Source: Bacteroidales bacterium
GTDB taxonomy: Bacteria > Bacteroidota > Bacteroidia > Bacteroidales > UBA932
NCBI GenBank assembly: GCA_017428725.1
Contig: JAFRQH010000029.1
Coordinates: 1 to 62,133, forward strand
Reading direction: 5' to 3'
DNA length: 62,133 nt
Positions within the stretch are counted from its first letter, which is position 1. Every line of letters begins with the position of its first letter. The notes below the pieces were generated by a model that saw only the letters and a program-made list of their open reading frames with translations, was not told the origin of the DNA and searched no databases. The position numbers and the translations under genes were made by a program. This document shows positions 10,147 through 19,423 of this stretch, piece after piece.

Positions 10147-10177
10147 TTTCATTATTGCGATTAATTTGCTAAATTTG
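10147..10177 (+). promoter_or_regulatory. Promoter of uxaC
   Basis: TAAATTTG at 10170-10177 matches the -7 consensus. TTTC at 10147-10150 is a near match to the -33 TTTG with 19 bases between them. The uxaC start lies about 40 bases downstream. Confidence 0.6.
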
Positions 10178-10218
10178 GAGGATTCGAATAAAATCAAAAC
10201 TAATAAACCATCACCGAT

Positions 10219-11634
10219 ATGTCATTTATCAACGAAGATTTCATGCTCTCCAACGCCACCGCGAAGAGCCTGTACCACGAGCACGCAGAGAAGATGCCCA
10301 TCATCGACTACCACTGCCACCTGGTCCCCCAGCAGATCGCAGAGAACATCCAGTTCCGGGACATCACCCAGCTCTGGCTCGTCGACGGCCACTACGGAGA
10401 CCACTACAAGTGGCGCGCAATGCGCGGCAACGGCGTGTCCGAGGACTACCTGACCGGCGGCAAGTACAGCGCCTGGGAGACCTTTGAGAAGTGGGCGGAG
10501 ACCGTCCCTTACACGATGCGCAACCCGCTCTATCACTGGACGCACCTCGAGCTCAGCCGCGTGTTCGGCATCGACAAGCTCCTCTCCCCCAAGACCGCCC
10601 GCGAGATCTTCGAGGAGTGCAACGCCAAGCTCGCCACGCCCGAGTTCCGCGGCCAGGCCCTCATCCGCAAGTTCAACGTGGAGACGGTCTGCACCACCGA
10701 CGACCCGGCCGACGACCTGCGCTGGCACAAGATGATCGCCGAGCATCCGTTCGGCACCAAGGTCATCCCCGCCTGGCGTCCCGACAAGGCCATGGCCATC
10801 GAGGATCCCAAGTTCTACAAGGCATACCTCGTCAAACTCGGCGAGGCCGCCGACATGGAGATCGACTCCTACGCCGACCTGCAGGAGGCCCTCCAGAAGC
10901 GCCACGATTTCTTCGCTTCGATGGGCTGCAAGCTCTCCGACCACGGCCTGGAGAACTTCTACTCCTGCGACTACAAGGAGATCGAGATCGAGCTCATCTT
11001 CAAGAAGGTCCTGATGGGCATCGCCCCGAACGCCAAGGAGCTGGAGAAGTTCCGCAGCGCCTTCCTCTTCGACCAGGCGGTGATGGATGCCGAGGCCGGC
11101 TGGGCCCAGCAGTTCCACATCGGCGCCATCCGCAACAACAACTCCGCGATGTTCGCGAAGGTCGGCCCCGACACGGGCTTCGACGCCATCCACGACCTGG
11201 AGATCGCCGCCGCCGGACACCGTTTCTTCGACCGGCTCACCGCCGCCGGCAAGCTGGCACCGACCATCCTCTACTGCCTCAACCCCAAGGACAACGAGGT
11301 GATGATGACGATGGCCTACACCTTCAACGACGGCACGATGCCCGGCAAGATGCAGTTCGGCTCCGGCTGGTGGTTCCTCGACCAGGAGGTCGGCATGCGC
11401 CGCCAGATGGACGCCCTGTCCGTCCTGGGCCTGTTCAGCAGGTTCGTGGGCATGCTCACCGACTCGCGCAGCTTCATCAGCTACCCGCGCCACGAATACT
11501 TCCGCAGGATCCTCTGCGACGTGGTCGGCACCGACGTGGAGAACGGCAAGCTCCCCGCCTCCGAGATGGACCGCATCGGCCAGATGATCGAGGACATCTC
11601 CTACAACAATGCCAAGAACTATTTCAAATTCTAG
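10219..11634 (+). CDS. uxaC: Glucuronate isomerase
   Basis: A 471-residue protein matching the uronate isomerase family along its whole length. It interconverts D-glucuronate with fructuronate, and galacturonate with tagaturonate, the first cytoplasmic step of uronic acid use. Residues 32-34 (HCH in IDYHCHLVPQQ) are the metal-binding histidines of the amidohydrolase-like barrel; the RKFNVETVCTTDDP stretch and the late MQFGSGWWFLDQ and TDSRSFISYPRHEYFRR motifs are also diagnostic. It lies three bases from the next gene, so the two are one operon. It would process uronic acids released from glucuronoxylan or pectin by the flanking loci. Confidence 0.97.
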   Translation: MSFINEDFMLSNATAKSLYHEHAEKMPIIDYHCHLVPQQIAENIQFRDITQLWLVDGHYGDHYKWRAMRGNGVSEDYLTGGKYSAWETFEKWAETVPYTMRNPLYHWTHLELSRVFGIDKLLSPKTAREIFEECNAKLATPEFRGQALIRKFNVETVCTTDDPADDLRWHKMIAEHPFGTKVIPAWRPDKAMAIEDPKFYKAYLVKLGEAADMEIDSYADLQEALQKRHDFFASMGCKLSDHGLENFYSCDYKEIEIELIFKKVLMGIAPNAKELEKFRSAFLFDQAVMDAEAGWAQQFHIGAIRNNNSAMFAKVGPDTGFDAIHDLEIAAAGHRFFDRLTAAGKLAPTILYCLNPKDNEVMMTMAYTFNDGTMPGKMQFGSGWWFLDQEVGMRRQMDALSVLGLFSRFVGMLTDSRSFISYPRHEYFRRILCDVVGTDVENGKLPASEMDRIGQMIEDISYNNAKNYFKF

Positions 11635-11637
11635 ATC

Positions 11638-12057
11638 ATGGACTTAGACAACAACAAATACTACCAGCAGGCCCTGCAGTACATCGCCGACACCGACCTC
11701 TCCGAGCTCGAACCCGGCAAGCACCTGCTCGACGGAGACAATCTCTTCGTCAACATCGTGGACTCCCAGATGAAGACCCCGGAGCAGGCCCGGCTCGAGG
11801 TGCACGACAAGTATATCGACATCCAGGTCCCCCTGTCCAAGGCCGAGAGCTTCGGCGTCAAGCCCCGCCACGAGTGCGTGGAGCCCGACGGCGAATTCAA
11901 CGCCGAGAAGGACATCCTTTTCTACAAAGACAAGGACTGGACGACCATCACGGTCGAAGTGGGCCAGGCCGTCACCTTCGACCCGGACACGGCCCACGCG
12001 CCGCTCATCGGTGAGGGCACGATCCACAAGGCCATCTTCAAGGTCAAGGTCGTCTAG
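11638..12057 (+). CDS. YhcH/YjgK/YiaL family protein
   Basis: A 139-residue cytoplasmic protein of the YhcH/YjgK/YiaL (EbgC-like) cupin-fold family. Visible signatures are DKYIDIQVPL near residue 60, a central DILFYKDKDW and the C-terminal AHAPLIGEG...KAIFKVKV. Relatives sit in sugar-acid and sialic-acid operons, where a sugar-binding, isomerase or epimerase role has been proposed. Its start is three bases after the uxaC stop, so it is co-transcribed and probably helps in uronate metabolism. Confidence 0.9.
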   Translation: MDLDNNKYYQQALQYIADTDLSELEPGKHLLDGDNLFVNIVDSQMKTPEQARLEVHDKYIDIQVPLSKAESFGVKPRHECVEPDGEFNAEKDILFYKDKDWTTITVEVGQAVTFDPDTAHAPLIGEGTIHKAIFKVKVV

Positions 12058-12090
12058 CGGCTCCGGGCCGCTCAGCTATACCTTTTCGCG

Positions 12091-12116
12091 CGGCGCCGAC
12101 CCTGTGGCCGGCGCCG
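12091..12116 (+). terminator. Hairpin after uxaC operon
   Basis: An 8-bp GC-only stem (CGGCGCCG, 12091-12098 with 12109-12116) lies 34 bases after the stop; only a weak T run (GTCGTTTC) follows, so termination may be partial. Confidence 0.55.
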
Positions 12117-12178
12117 TCGTTTCTGCGTTATTGACAAAGTTTGACCGGGAGCTGATACTTTTTCCTGCCGGAAAATGC

Positions 12179-12186
12179 TATCTTTG
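12179..12186 (+). promoter_or_regulatory. Promoter -7 box of galactan-type locus
   Basis: TATCTTTG is the preferred form of the Bacteroidetes -7 box and lies 24 bases before the first GH50/GH147-like gene. Confidence 0.75.
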
Positions 12187-12209
12187 AGAAAACCATTATC
12201 GGATACCGC

Positions 12210-14141
12210 ATGAAAAACCTGAAACCAACCCTTTTCCTGTCCTTGCTCCTGCTCCTTTCCTGTGGAAAGGGCGGACCGGTCAGCCACACCTTCGACTCCA
12301 CCCGGAGCATCGACTTCCACGAGTTCACCCTCGCCGAACTCGGCCTCAAAGGCGTGGACAACTGGGAGGACTACACCTATATGGTCCTCGAAATCCGCTC
12401 CAGCACCGCCCAGCGCTTCCTGCTCGGCATCGACACCGACAACGGACTTCACGAGAAGCGCACCCACGTCCTCCCGCAGGCCTGGGTCCGCCTCTGCATC
12501 CCCCTCGAGTACTACCGGGAGAAGCCCAAGCCTGCCTGTTCGCTGGCCGCCACGGTCAACAAGCCGCAGAACGGCGTGGGCTTCCAGCACATCGAAGGCG
12601 GCACCGTGGGGCCGCTCACCGGTGTCAAGGGCCTCGGTATCCGCTACTACACCCCGCTCGACAACCCTACGGTGGAGATCCGCTCCTTCAAGCTGACCAA
12701 CGAGCCTGAGACTCCGACCTACCTCGAAGACCGTCCTTATGTCGATGAATTCGGCCAGTGGGCCTTCTCTGATTTCGCAGGCAAGGCGCACAGCCTCGAG
12801 GAGCTCCAGGCCATCTGGAAGCAGGAGGAAGAGACCCTCCAGGCCAACGCCCTCCCCCGCTCCAAATACGGCGGATTCCTGGACAAGCGCGTCAAGGCCA
12901 CGGGCTACTTCCGCGTCCAGAAGATCGACGGCCGCTGGTGGTTCGTCGATCCCGACGGCTATCTCTTCCTGTCCATCAGCGGCGGCGGCCCGTCCACCGG
13001 CGGTGGCGGCGGAGCTTCCAAGGCCCCCGGCCTGGAAGGGATGTTCGCCGCATTCCCGCCCGAAACCACGGAAGCGCAGCTGACCGGCTATGGGATGAGC
13101 GGCAACGGACCGCGGATGATGAGCTTCGGCGAGTGGAACCTCCACCGCCGCTTCGGCTTCGACGAGGGCTGGCGCGACCGCTGGGCCGACCTCACCGTCA
13201 AGCGGATGCAGGCCTGGGGCCTCAACACCGGCTCTCCGCGCCCGGGATCCTTCCCCTACCTGGGCCACCTCCGTCCGGGCATCGAAACCATCCACAGCAT
13301 CCAGGACGTCTACGCGCCGGACTATGCCCGCAAGCTGGAAGAATCCATCAAGCCGATGGTCCAGGCGAACGCGAAAGACCCCTACCTGATCGGCTACTTC
13401 CTGCAGAACGAGCCTTCCTGGCTCGAGACCGAGCCGCGCGTCTGCCAGCTCCTCCTCGATGACCCGACGGACCGGCCCATCAAGCAGGCCCTCAAGGCAT
13501 ACCTCGCCAAGAACGGGGACACCGACGAGACCCGCACCCGCTTCATCCACGAGACCTTCCGCAAGCACATCGCCACCCTCGCGGGCGCCGTGCGCAAGTA
13601 CGACAAGAACCACCTGCTGCTCGGCATCCGCTTCGGACACTCCAGCGTCCCGCACCCCGCCATCCTGCAGATCGTCAAGGACTACTCCGACGTCTTCGCC
13701 TTCAACACCTACCGTCTCTCCCCCAACAAGGAATACCTCGACGCGGTCTCCGCCGCCATCGACATGCCGATGATCGACGGCGAGTTCCACTTCGGCACGA
13801 TCGACCGCGGGATGGCCCCCGGCCTCGTCCAGGTCGCCAACCAGGACGAGCGGGCCAATGCGTTCCGCTATTTCGCCGAGAACGGCTTCGCGCACCCGGC
13901 CCTCGTGGGCATCGCCTGGTACCAGTACACTGACCAAGGCCTGATGGGGCGCGGCGACGGCGAGCGCTACAACATCGGACTCGTCGACGTCACCGACCAG
14001 CCCTATTCCATCACCAAGGGCATCCGGGCCGTCTCGGAGAACCTCTATCTCGTCCATTCCGGAAAACAGGCGCCCTTCTCCACCATCCCTGCAGGCCTGC
14101 AGGGCAACGAAGACGACCTGACCTCCAAGAGCAACCAGTAA
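12210..14141 (+). CDS. GH50/GH147-like (clan GH-A) glycosidase lipoprotein, copy 1
   Basis: A 643-residue predicted lipoprotein (MKNLKPTLFL...LLSC lipobox). Residues about 20-160 form a beta-sandwich binding domain. The linker stretch YVDEFGQW followed by GKAHSLEEL resembles the entry to the catalytic barrel of GH50 agarases. Residues about 220-610 are a GH-A TIM barrel: FLQNEPSW carries the likely acid/base Glu401, and DGEFHFGTIDRG the likely nucleophile Glu525. GH50 and related GH-A families act on beta-galactosidic bonds. With GH53 next door, a beta-galactosidase acting on galacto-oligosaccharides (GH147-like role) is likelier than agar cleavage, but this is inferred. A close paralogue lies at 22869-24794. 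Confidence 0.8.
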   Translation: MKNLKPTLFLSLLLLLSCGKGGPVSHTFDSTRSIDFHEFTLAELGLKGVDNWEDYTYMVLEIRSSTAQRFLLGIDTDNGLHEKRTHVLPQAWVRLCIPLEYYREKPKPACSLAATVNKPQNGVGFQHIEGGTVGPLTGVKGLGIRYYTPLDNPTVEIRSFKLTNEPETPTYLEDRPYVDEFGQWAFSDFAGKAHSLEELQAIWKQEEETLQANALPRSKYGGFLDKRVKATGYFRVQKIDGRWWFVDPDGYLFLSISGGGPSTGGGGGASKAPGLEGMFAAFPPETTEAQLTGYGMSGNGPRMMSFGEWNLHRRFGFDEGWRDRWADLTVKRMQAWGLNTGSPRPGSFPYLGHLRPGIETIHSIQDVYAPDYARKLEESIKPMVQANAKDPYLIGYFLQNEPSWLETEPRVCQLLLDDPTDRPIKQALKAYLAKNGDTDETRTRFIHETFRKHIATLAGAVRKYDKNHLLLGIRFGHSSVPHPAILQIVKDYSDVFAFNTYRLSPNKEYLDAVSAAIDMPMIDGEFHFGTIDRGMAPGLVQVANQDERANAFRYFAENGFAHPALVGIAWYQYTDQGLMGRGDGERYNIGLVDVTDQPYSITKGIRAVSENLYLVHSGKQAPFSTIPAGLQGNEDDLTSKSNQ

Positions 14142-14154
14142 TCGAACAGTCAAT

Positions 14155-15300
14155 ATGAAAAGAATCCTCCTCCTCGCAACGGCCGTCCTCCTGTCCGGCA
14201 GCCTGTTCGCCCAGAAGCCGGCCTTCCCCCAGGGCCAGCTCCCCTATGACAATCCCTACGCCTTCGGCAACGACCTGTCCTTCGTGCTGCAGAACGAGCA
14301 GCGCGGAGCGGTCTTCTATGACACCGACGGCACGCAGAAGAGCGTGTGGCAGATCTTCCGCGAGCACGGCTACAACTGGGCCCGCCTGATGATCTGCAAC
14401 GAGCCCTCGCGGCTCGGCCAGACCCTCGACTACGTCGTGGCGGGCGCCAAAAAGCTCAAGGAGAACAACACCCATTTCGCCCTCGACTTCATGATGGCCG
14501 ACGGCTGGTCCAACCCGATGACCCAGCCCACGCCCTCCAGCATGCGCGAGATGACCCACAAGCAGCGGGTAGACGCCTTCTACGACTACGTCCACAACGT
14601 GATCGCGACCCTGCGCGCCGAGGGCGTGCAGCCCGAGATCGTCCAGGTGGGCAACGAGATCAGCAACGGCGCCTTCTGGCCGGACGGCCGCGTCTACTAC
14701 GGCCCCGAGAAGCGCGCCCTGAGCCACTGGAAGGAGTTCACCGAGTACATCAAGGCCGGCATCAAGGCCATCCGCGACGTGGATCCCGCCATCCAGGTGA
14801 TGCTGCACGTGGACTTCGGCGGCGACCTGGAGATGAGCGAGATCTTCTTCGACAAGATGAAGCAGTACAAGGTGGGCTACGACTGCATCGGATTCTCCTT
14901 CTATCCCTGGTCTCACGGCACGCTGATGGACCTGCGGGACAACCTCTACTACGTGATCGAGAAGTACCGCAAGCCCTGCTACGTGATCGAGACCGGCTTC
15001 TACAGCGTCCCGTCCCAGTACTTCGAGCGCAAGGGCATCCGTGCGCCGTATCCCGAGACCCCCGAGGGCCAGAAGCAGTGGTTCCAGGCCGTCAACGAGA
15101 TCGTGATGGCCGCTCCGTACAACCTCGGACGCGGCGTCTTTTGGTGGGAGCCGATGCAGCGCGGCCGCGGCAGCTTCGACGACCAGTCCCACGTGGCCAA
15201 GCCCATCGTGGAAGCCTTCGAGAAATACGCCTACCCGCTGGAGCGCACGGACGGCAATCCGCGCATCTGGGATTTTGAACAGGGCGAGCGTCCCCGCTAG
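14155..15300 (+). CDS. GH53 endo-beta-1,4-galactanase
   Basis: A 381-residue exported enzyme (signal peptide MKRILLLATAVLLSGSLFAQ). The GH53 fold is clear: it begins GNDLSFVLQNEQRG, has the acid/base Glu168 in VGNEISNG and the nucleophile Glu279 in VIETGFY, and ends with GVFWWEP. GH53 cuts beta-1,4-galactan and type I arabinogalactan, side chains of rhamnogalacturonan I. It carries no lipobox, so it may be periplasmic or secreted. It starts 14 bases after the preceding lipoprotein gene and 14 bases before the regulator gene. This gene gives the best clue to the substrate of the whole locus. Confidence 0.95.
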   Translation: MKRILLLATAVLLSGSLFAQKPAFPQGQLPYDNPYAFGNDLSFVLQNEQRGAVFYDTDGTQKSVWQIFREHGYNWARLMICNEPSRLGQTLDYVVAGAKKLKENNTHFALDFMMADGWSNPMTQPTPSSMREMTHKQRVDAFYDYVHNVIATLRAEGVQPEIVQVGNEISNGAFWPDGRVYYGPEKRALSHWKEFTEYIKAGIKAIRDVDPAIQVMLHVDFGGDLEMSEIFFDKMKQYKVGYDCIGFSFYPWSHGTLMDLRDNLYYVIEKYRKPCYVIETGFYSVPSQYFERKGIRAPYPETPEGQKQWFQAVNEIVMAAPYNLGRGVFWWEPMQRGRGSFDDQSHVAKPIVEAFEKYAYPLERTDGNPRIWDFEQGERPR

Positions 15301-15314
15301 TATTCCGCATTGAG

Positions 15315-18300
15315 ATGACCCGCTCTCCCCTCCGCAGGCTCACCGCCTTCCTGCTCGCCGCCCTGCTGCCGCTCGCGGCCGCCCGGGCCGATGCCGGACA
15401 GTACCTGTTCCGGCACTACACCACGGATGACGGGCTGGCCGGAAACAGCATCCTGTGCATGACCCAGGACAAGCTGGGCATCCTGTGGGCCGGCACCCGC
15501 AACGGCGTGTGCTGGTTCGACGGCGAGCGCTTCAACGCGCCGGTGGTCCAGGACGCGGACGGACTCCTCAGCGGGGCCATTAATTCCATCTGCATCGCCG
15601 CCGACGGACAGGTGTGGATGTCCACGGTCCGGGGGATCTGCAGCTATGATCCCGTCACCGGCAGCCTCCGCTCCCTCGGGCCGTCATACGACGGTGCACG
15701 GGACCTGCACTGCGACGCCGGTGGCAGGCTCTGGTGCATCCTGGACGGGGAGATCCGGATGATCGAGCCGGAGAGCGGCGAGGAGCACCGCTACGCCAGC
15801 CAGGACAGTTTCTACCCCTACCGGTGTTGTCCGGACGGCAAAGGGCAGATGTGGTTCTCCTCGCGCGACGGCCAGCTGTACCGTTATCTGCCGGAGAGCG
15901 ACAGTTTCGAGCAGTACCGGATCCTGCCCCGGCAGACTCTCGCCGAGGGGATCTACCCGCGGATGTTCATCCCGCTCTCCGACGGGAATTTCCTGATTGC
16001 CACCAGCAACAACGAAGTCTGGGAGACCAATCCCGCCCGGGGATCGTCCGAGCGGCTGATGACCGCCGACCGGCTGGAAGACGAAGCCGCAATCCTGTGC
16101 CTGCTCGAGAACCGCAGCGGCGAATACCTCGTCGGCAGCAACAAAGGCCTGTATCTGCTGGACAGCGGGACGCGCTCCGTCAGCGAGATCGGCAGTGACC
16201 CGGCCGACCGGCTGTCCCTGTCCACCGACAACATCCGCGCCCTCTTCAAGGACCGGGACGGCCAGGTCTGGATCGGCACCTTCTACAGCGGCATCAACCT
16301 TTGGCAGCAGTCCGAAATCAGCTTCTACCGCAATTTCTCCGATTCCTCCCCCCTGTCCATCCGGGGCAACACCGTCCGCAGCATCTGCCAGGACGATGCA
16401 GACCATATATGGATCGGCACGGAGGACGGTTTCATCAACCGGATCGGCCCTGACGGGACCGTGCTGTCCGTCGGGACGGAACACGGTCTCCCGCCGATGG
16501 CGAATTACCATTCCCTGCTGCTGCACGGCGGCCAGTTGATCATCGCCTCGTATGACAACGGGCTCTTCCTGTTCGACCCTGAGCGGCTCCGGGTCACGGC
16601 GCACTACGGGATCCCGGGCGAGAATTTCATCTGCCTGCTGCAGACGCGGGACGGGCAGGTGCTGACCGGGACCGGCTCCGGAGTCTATTCCTTCAGCCCG
16701 GAGTCCGGCCAGTTCGAGCGGCTCGAGGGGCTCGGTTCCTATTTCGTGCATACCCTGTGCGAAGACCGCCGGGGCAGGATCTGGATCGGCACCCTGGGGG
16801 GCGGCCCCTGGATCTTCGACCGGGAAGCCGGCACTTGCGCCCCGATGGCCACCACCCCGGGCGGCGTCCCCCTTGACAGGACGCGCATCACGCATCTGGC
16901 CGAAGACCGCAACGGCGTCATCTGGATGGCGACCGAAGGGGACGGCCTGTGCCGGGCTCAGGCCGATCCCGTGGACCCGAACCGATTCGCCACCGCCCAG
17001 TTCACGCTCGCCGACGGGCTGCCGAGCAACGTCACCTGCGCCATCGTCCAGGGACGCGAGGGGCTCCTCTGGGTCTCCACGGACAAGGGGCTCTTCTCCT
17101 TCGACCCGGAGCGCAACCGGCTGACGGATTCCTACTACGATAAGAACGGCACGGTCGGCAACTATTTCCGCTACGGGTCCGTGATGACGGACCAGACCGG
17201 CAAGGTCTACCTGGGCACGACGCTCGGGATGATGGCCTTCCGGCCCAGCGTGCTGCGTGAACGCCGGGAGCCGCTCCTGCTGCTGACCGACATCCTCGCC
17301 GGAAGCGCCAACCAGACCCTCCGTCTCCACGAACCGGGGCACTCCGCCCTGACTTCCTCCCGGATCACGGTCCGCCGGCGGGATGCCGCCTACCTGACTT
17401 TCCGTTTCGCCAACATCGCCAGCGACGACTGGCACCACCAGCGGTACCGCTACAGCTTCACGCGCCGCCACAACACGGTCGAATCCGTCACGGAAGAGAA
17501 TTCCGTGACCTTCGCGGGCATCCGCAACGGGCGGTATACGTTCCGCGTCTGCGTGGACGGAGCCGATTCTCCCCAGGCGCAGCGGGAGCTCACCATCCGC
17601 GTCCGGCCGCCACTCACGGCTTCCCTGCCGGCGCGCATCTTCTACCTGCTTGCGCTCCTGGCGGGAGGCGGCTGGGTAGTACACAATTATGGCCGGCGGA
17701 AAAAACTCGAGCGCGAGCAGTACCTGCAGCGCCTCGAGGACGAGAAGCAGCACGAGATCTATGATGCCAAGATCAACTTCTTCACCAACATCGCGCACGA
17801 GATCCGCACCCCGCTGACGCTGATCAAGATGCCCGTGGACAAGATCCTCGAGGAGCGTCGCTTCTCCGAAGAAGACCGGGAGGACCTGGCCACCGTCAAG
17901 GCCAACACGGACCGGCTGCTGTCCCTGACCAACCAGCTGCTGGACTTCCGCAAGATTGAGAGCAAGCAGATGAAGCTCAACTTCCTGCCGGAGGACCTCT
18001 GCGCGCTGACCCGCCGGGTCTGCGGGTATTTCACCCACGCGGCGCAGGAGCACCACATCGACTTCTCAACGCAGATCCCGGAGGGAGAGATCCCTGTGAT
18101 GTGCGCTGCCGCCAGCGTGGAGAAGATCATCAGCAACCTGATTTCCAACGGCTTGAAGTATTGCCAGACACGGGTCGCCCTCTCCCTCGCGGAGACGGCG
18201 GACGGCAAGGGCGCGGTCCTGCGCGTGACCAGTGACGGACAGGCGATCTCCGCGGCTGACCGGGAGCGGATCTTCGAGCCTTTCTATCAGGAGCGGATGA

Positions 18301-19328
18301 CCCAGATCAAGATCATCGGCAGCAAGGGGACCGGGCTGGGCCTGCCTTTCGCCCGGATGCTGACGCAGCTGCACAACGGCCGCCTGTACCTCGACGACTC
18401 CGGCGGACCGGGCAACTGTTTCGTGCTGGAGCTGCCCAAGGAGCAGGACCAGCCGGTCGGCCTGATCCGCCAGCAGGCGGAGGCGCCGGAGCCCGAGCAG
18501 GCGGTGGAAGAGACGGTGGAGCAGGCTCCCTCCGGGCGCCACACCGTGCTGATCGCCGAAGACGACGTGGAGCTGAACAACTACCTGAAGAAGGAGCTCA
18601 GCACCGATTACAACATCCTGCAGGCATTCAACGGAGACGAAGCGCTGGAGACGGTCAAGACCCAGAAGGTGGACATCCTGGTCAGCGACATCATGATGCC
18701 CGGGCTCGACGGCTGCGCGCTCTGCAACATCATCAAGACCAACCTGGAGTACAGCCACATCCCGGTCCTGCTGCTGACCGCGGCCGTGGGGATGGAACGC
18801 CACATCGAGACCCTGCAGGTCGGCGCCGACGGCTACCTGGAGAAGCCTTTCCCGATCTCCCTGCTCAAGGCCAACATCCAGAACCTGTTCGACAACAGGG
18901 AGTTGACCTTCAAGCAGTTCACCAGTTCCCCGCTCTCCCACTTCAACGGGCTGAAGGTCGGAAATATGGACGACGACTACATGAACCGCCTCCACAAGGA
19001 GGTGATGAAACGCCTGTCGGATCCCGACCTGAGCATCGACGAGCTGGTCTCCACGCTCGGCACCAGCAAGTCCACGCTGTTCCGCAAGGTCAAGGCGAAC
19101 ACCGGCCTCAACATCGCCGAATACATCAAGCTCTGCCGCCTCAAGAAAGCGGCGGAACTCCTGGCCGGACAGAAGTACAAGATCGGCGAGGTGGTCTACA
19201 TGGTCGGGTTCTCTTCCGCCTCCTATTTCACCGCCAGTTTCAAGAAGCAATTCAACGTCTCTCCCTCGGATTTCGTCCGCCAGGTCCGTGAAGGACACAA
19301 GAGCGGAGGGACGCGGTTGCAGACCTGA
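15315..19328 (+). CDS. Hybrid two-component system regulator (HTCS)
   Basis: A 1337-residue one-protein two-component system. After a signal peptide come about 14 beta-propeller repeats (residues 35-640, repeated IWIGT/LWVST motifs) and a Y_Y_Y domain that sense glycan in the periplasm, then one membrane helix near residue 780. The kinase H box FFTNIAHEIRTP has His828, with NLISNGLKY and GTGLGLPFA as ATP-binding boxes. The receiver domain has phospho-acceptor Asp1125 (SDIMMPGLDG). An AraC-type DNA-binding domain (about 1225-1330, GFSSASYFTASFKKQF) ends the protein. HTCS proteins switch on the locus they sit in; by position it should control the GH53-GH50/GH147-SusC/D genes. An odd inverted repeat lies just downstream. 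Confidence 0.96.
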   Translation: MTRSPLRRLTAFLLAALLPLAAARADAGQYLFRHYTTDDGLAGNSILCMTQDKLGILWAGTRNGVCWFDGERFNAPVVQDADGLLSGAINSICIAADGQVWMSTVRGICSYDPVTGSLRSLGPSYDGARDLHCDAGGRLWCILDGEIRMIEPESGEEHRYASQDSFYPYRCCPDGKGQMWFSSRDGQLYRYLPESDSFEQYRILPRQTLAEGIYPRMFIPLSDGNFLIATSNNEVWETNPARGSSERLMTADRLEDEAAILCLLENRSGEYLVGSNKGLYLLDSGTRSVSEIGSDPADRLSLSTDNIRALFKDRDGQVWIGTFYSGINLWQQSEISFYRNFSDSSPLSIRGNTVRSICQDDADHIWIGTEDGFINRIGPDGTVLSVGTEHGLPPMANYHSLLLHGGQLIIASYDNGLFLFDPERLRVTAHYGIPGENFICLLQTRDGQVLTGTGSGVYSFSPESGQFERLEGLGSYFVHTLCEDRRGRIWIGTLGGGPWIFDREAGTCAPMATTPGGVPLDRTRITHLAEDRNGVIWMATEGDGLCRAQADPVDPNRFATAQFTLADGLPSNVTCAIVQGREGLLWVSTDKGLFSFDPERNRLTDSYYDKNGTVGNYFRYGSVMTDQTGKVYLGTTLGMMAFRPSVLRERREPLLLLTDILAGSANQTLRLHEPGHSALTSSRITVRRRDAAYLTFRFANIASDDWHHQRYRYSFTRRHNTVESVTEENSVTFAGIRNGRYTFRVCVDGADSPQAQRELTIRVRPPLTASLPARIFYLLALLAGGGWVVHNYGRRKKLEREQYLQRLEDEKQHEIYDAKINFFTNIAHEIRTPLTLIKMPVDKILEERRFSEEDREDLATVKANTDRLLSLTNQLLDFRKIESKQMKLNFLPEDLCALTRRVCGYFTHAAQEHHIDFSTQIPEGEIPVMCAAASVEKIISNLISNGLKYCQTRVALSLAETADGKGAVLRVTSDGQAISAADRERIFEPFYQERMTQIKIIGSKGTGLGLPFARMLTQLHNGRLYLDDSGGPGNCFVLELPKEQDQPVGLIRQQAEAPEPEQAVEETVEQAPSGRHTVLIAEDDVELNNYLKKELSTDYNILQAFNGDEALETVKTQKVDILVSDIMMPGLDGCALCNIIKTNLEYSHIPVLLLTAAVGMERHIETLQVGADGYLEKPFPISLLKANIQNLFDNRELTFKQFTSSPLSHFNGLKVGNMDDDYMNRLHKEVMKRLSDPDLSIDELVSTLGTSKSTLFRKVKANTGLNIAEYIKLCRLKKAAELLAGQKYKIGEVVYMVGFSSASYFTASFKKQFNVSPSDFVRQVREGHKSGGTRLQT

Positions 19329-19360
19329 TTATTGACAAAAATTGGTCTATAGTTTTTATT

Positions 19361-19407
19361 AACAAGATCTCTTTTCTTATACTTTTGCAAAGAAGAGAGA
19401 TCTTGTT
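19361..19407. repeat. 18-bp inverted repeat with promoter box in loop
   Basis: Left arm 19361-19378 and right arm 19390-19407 pair with one mismatch around an 11-nt loop. The loop holds TACTTTTG (19380-19387), a match to the -7 consensus for the next gene. The right arm runs into TTTTTAAATATTTT, so in RNA from the regulator gene the same element would act as a terminator. It could equally be a symmetric protein-binding site over the promoter. Confidence 0.8.
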
Positions 19408-19423
19408 TTTAAATATTTTCATT

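Noticed and set aside
10162..10168. A second -7-like box (TAATTTG) in the uxaC promoter region
   Set aside because: It lacks one base of the TAnnTTTG spacing, while the next match at 10170-10177 is complete.
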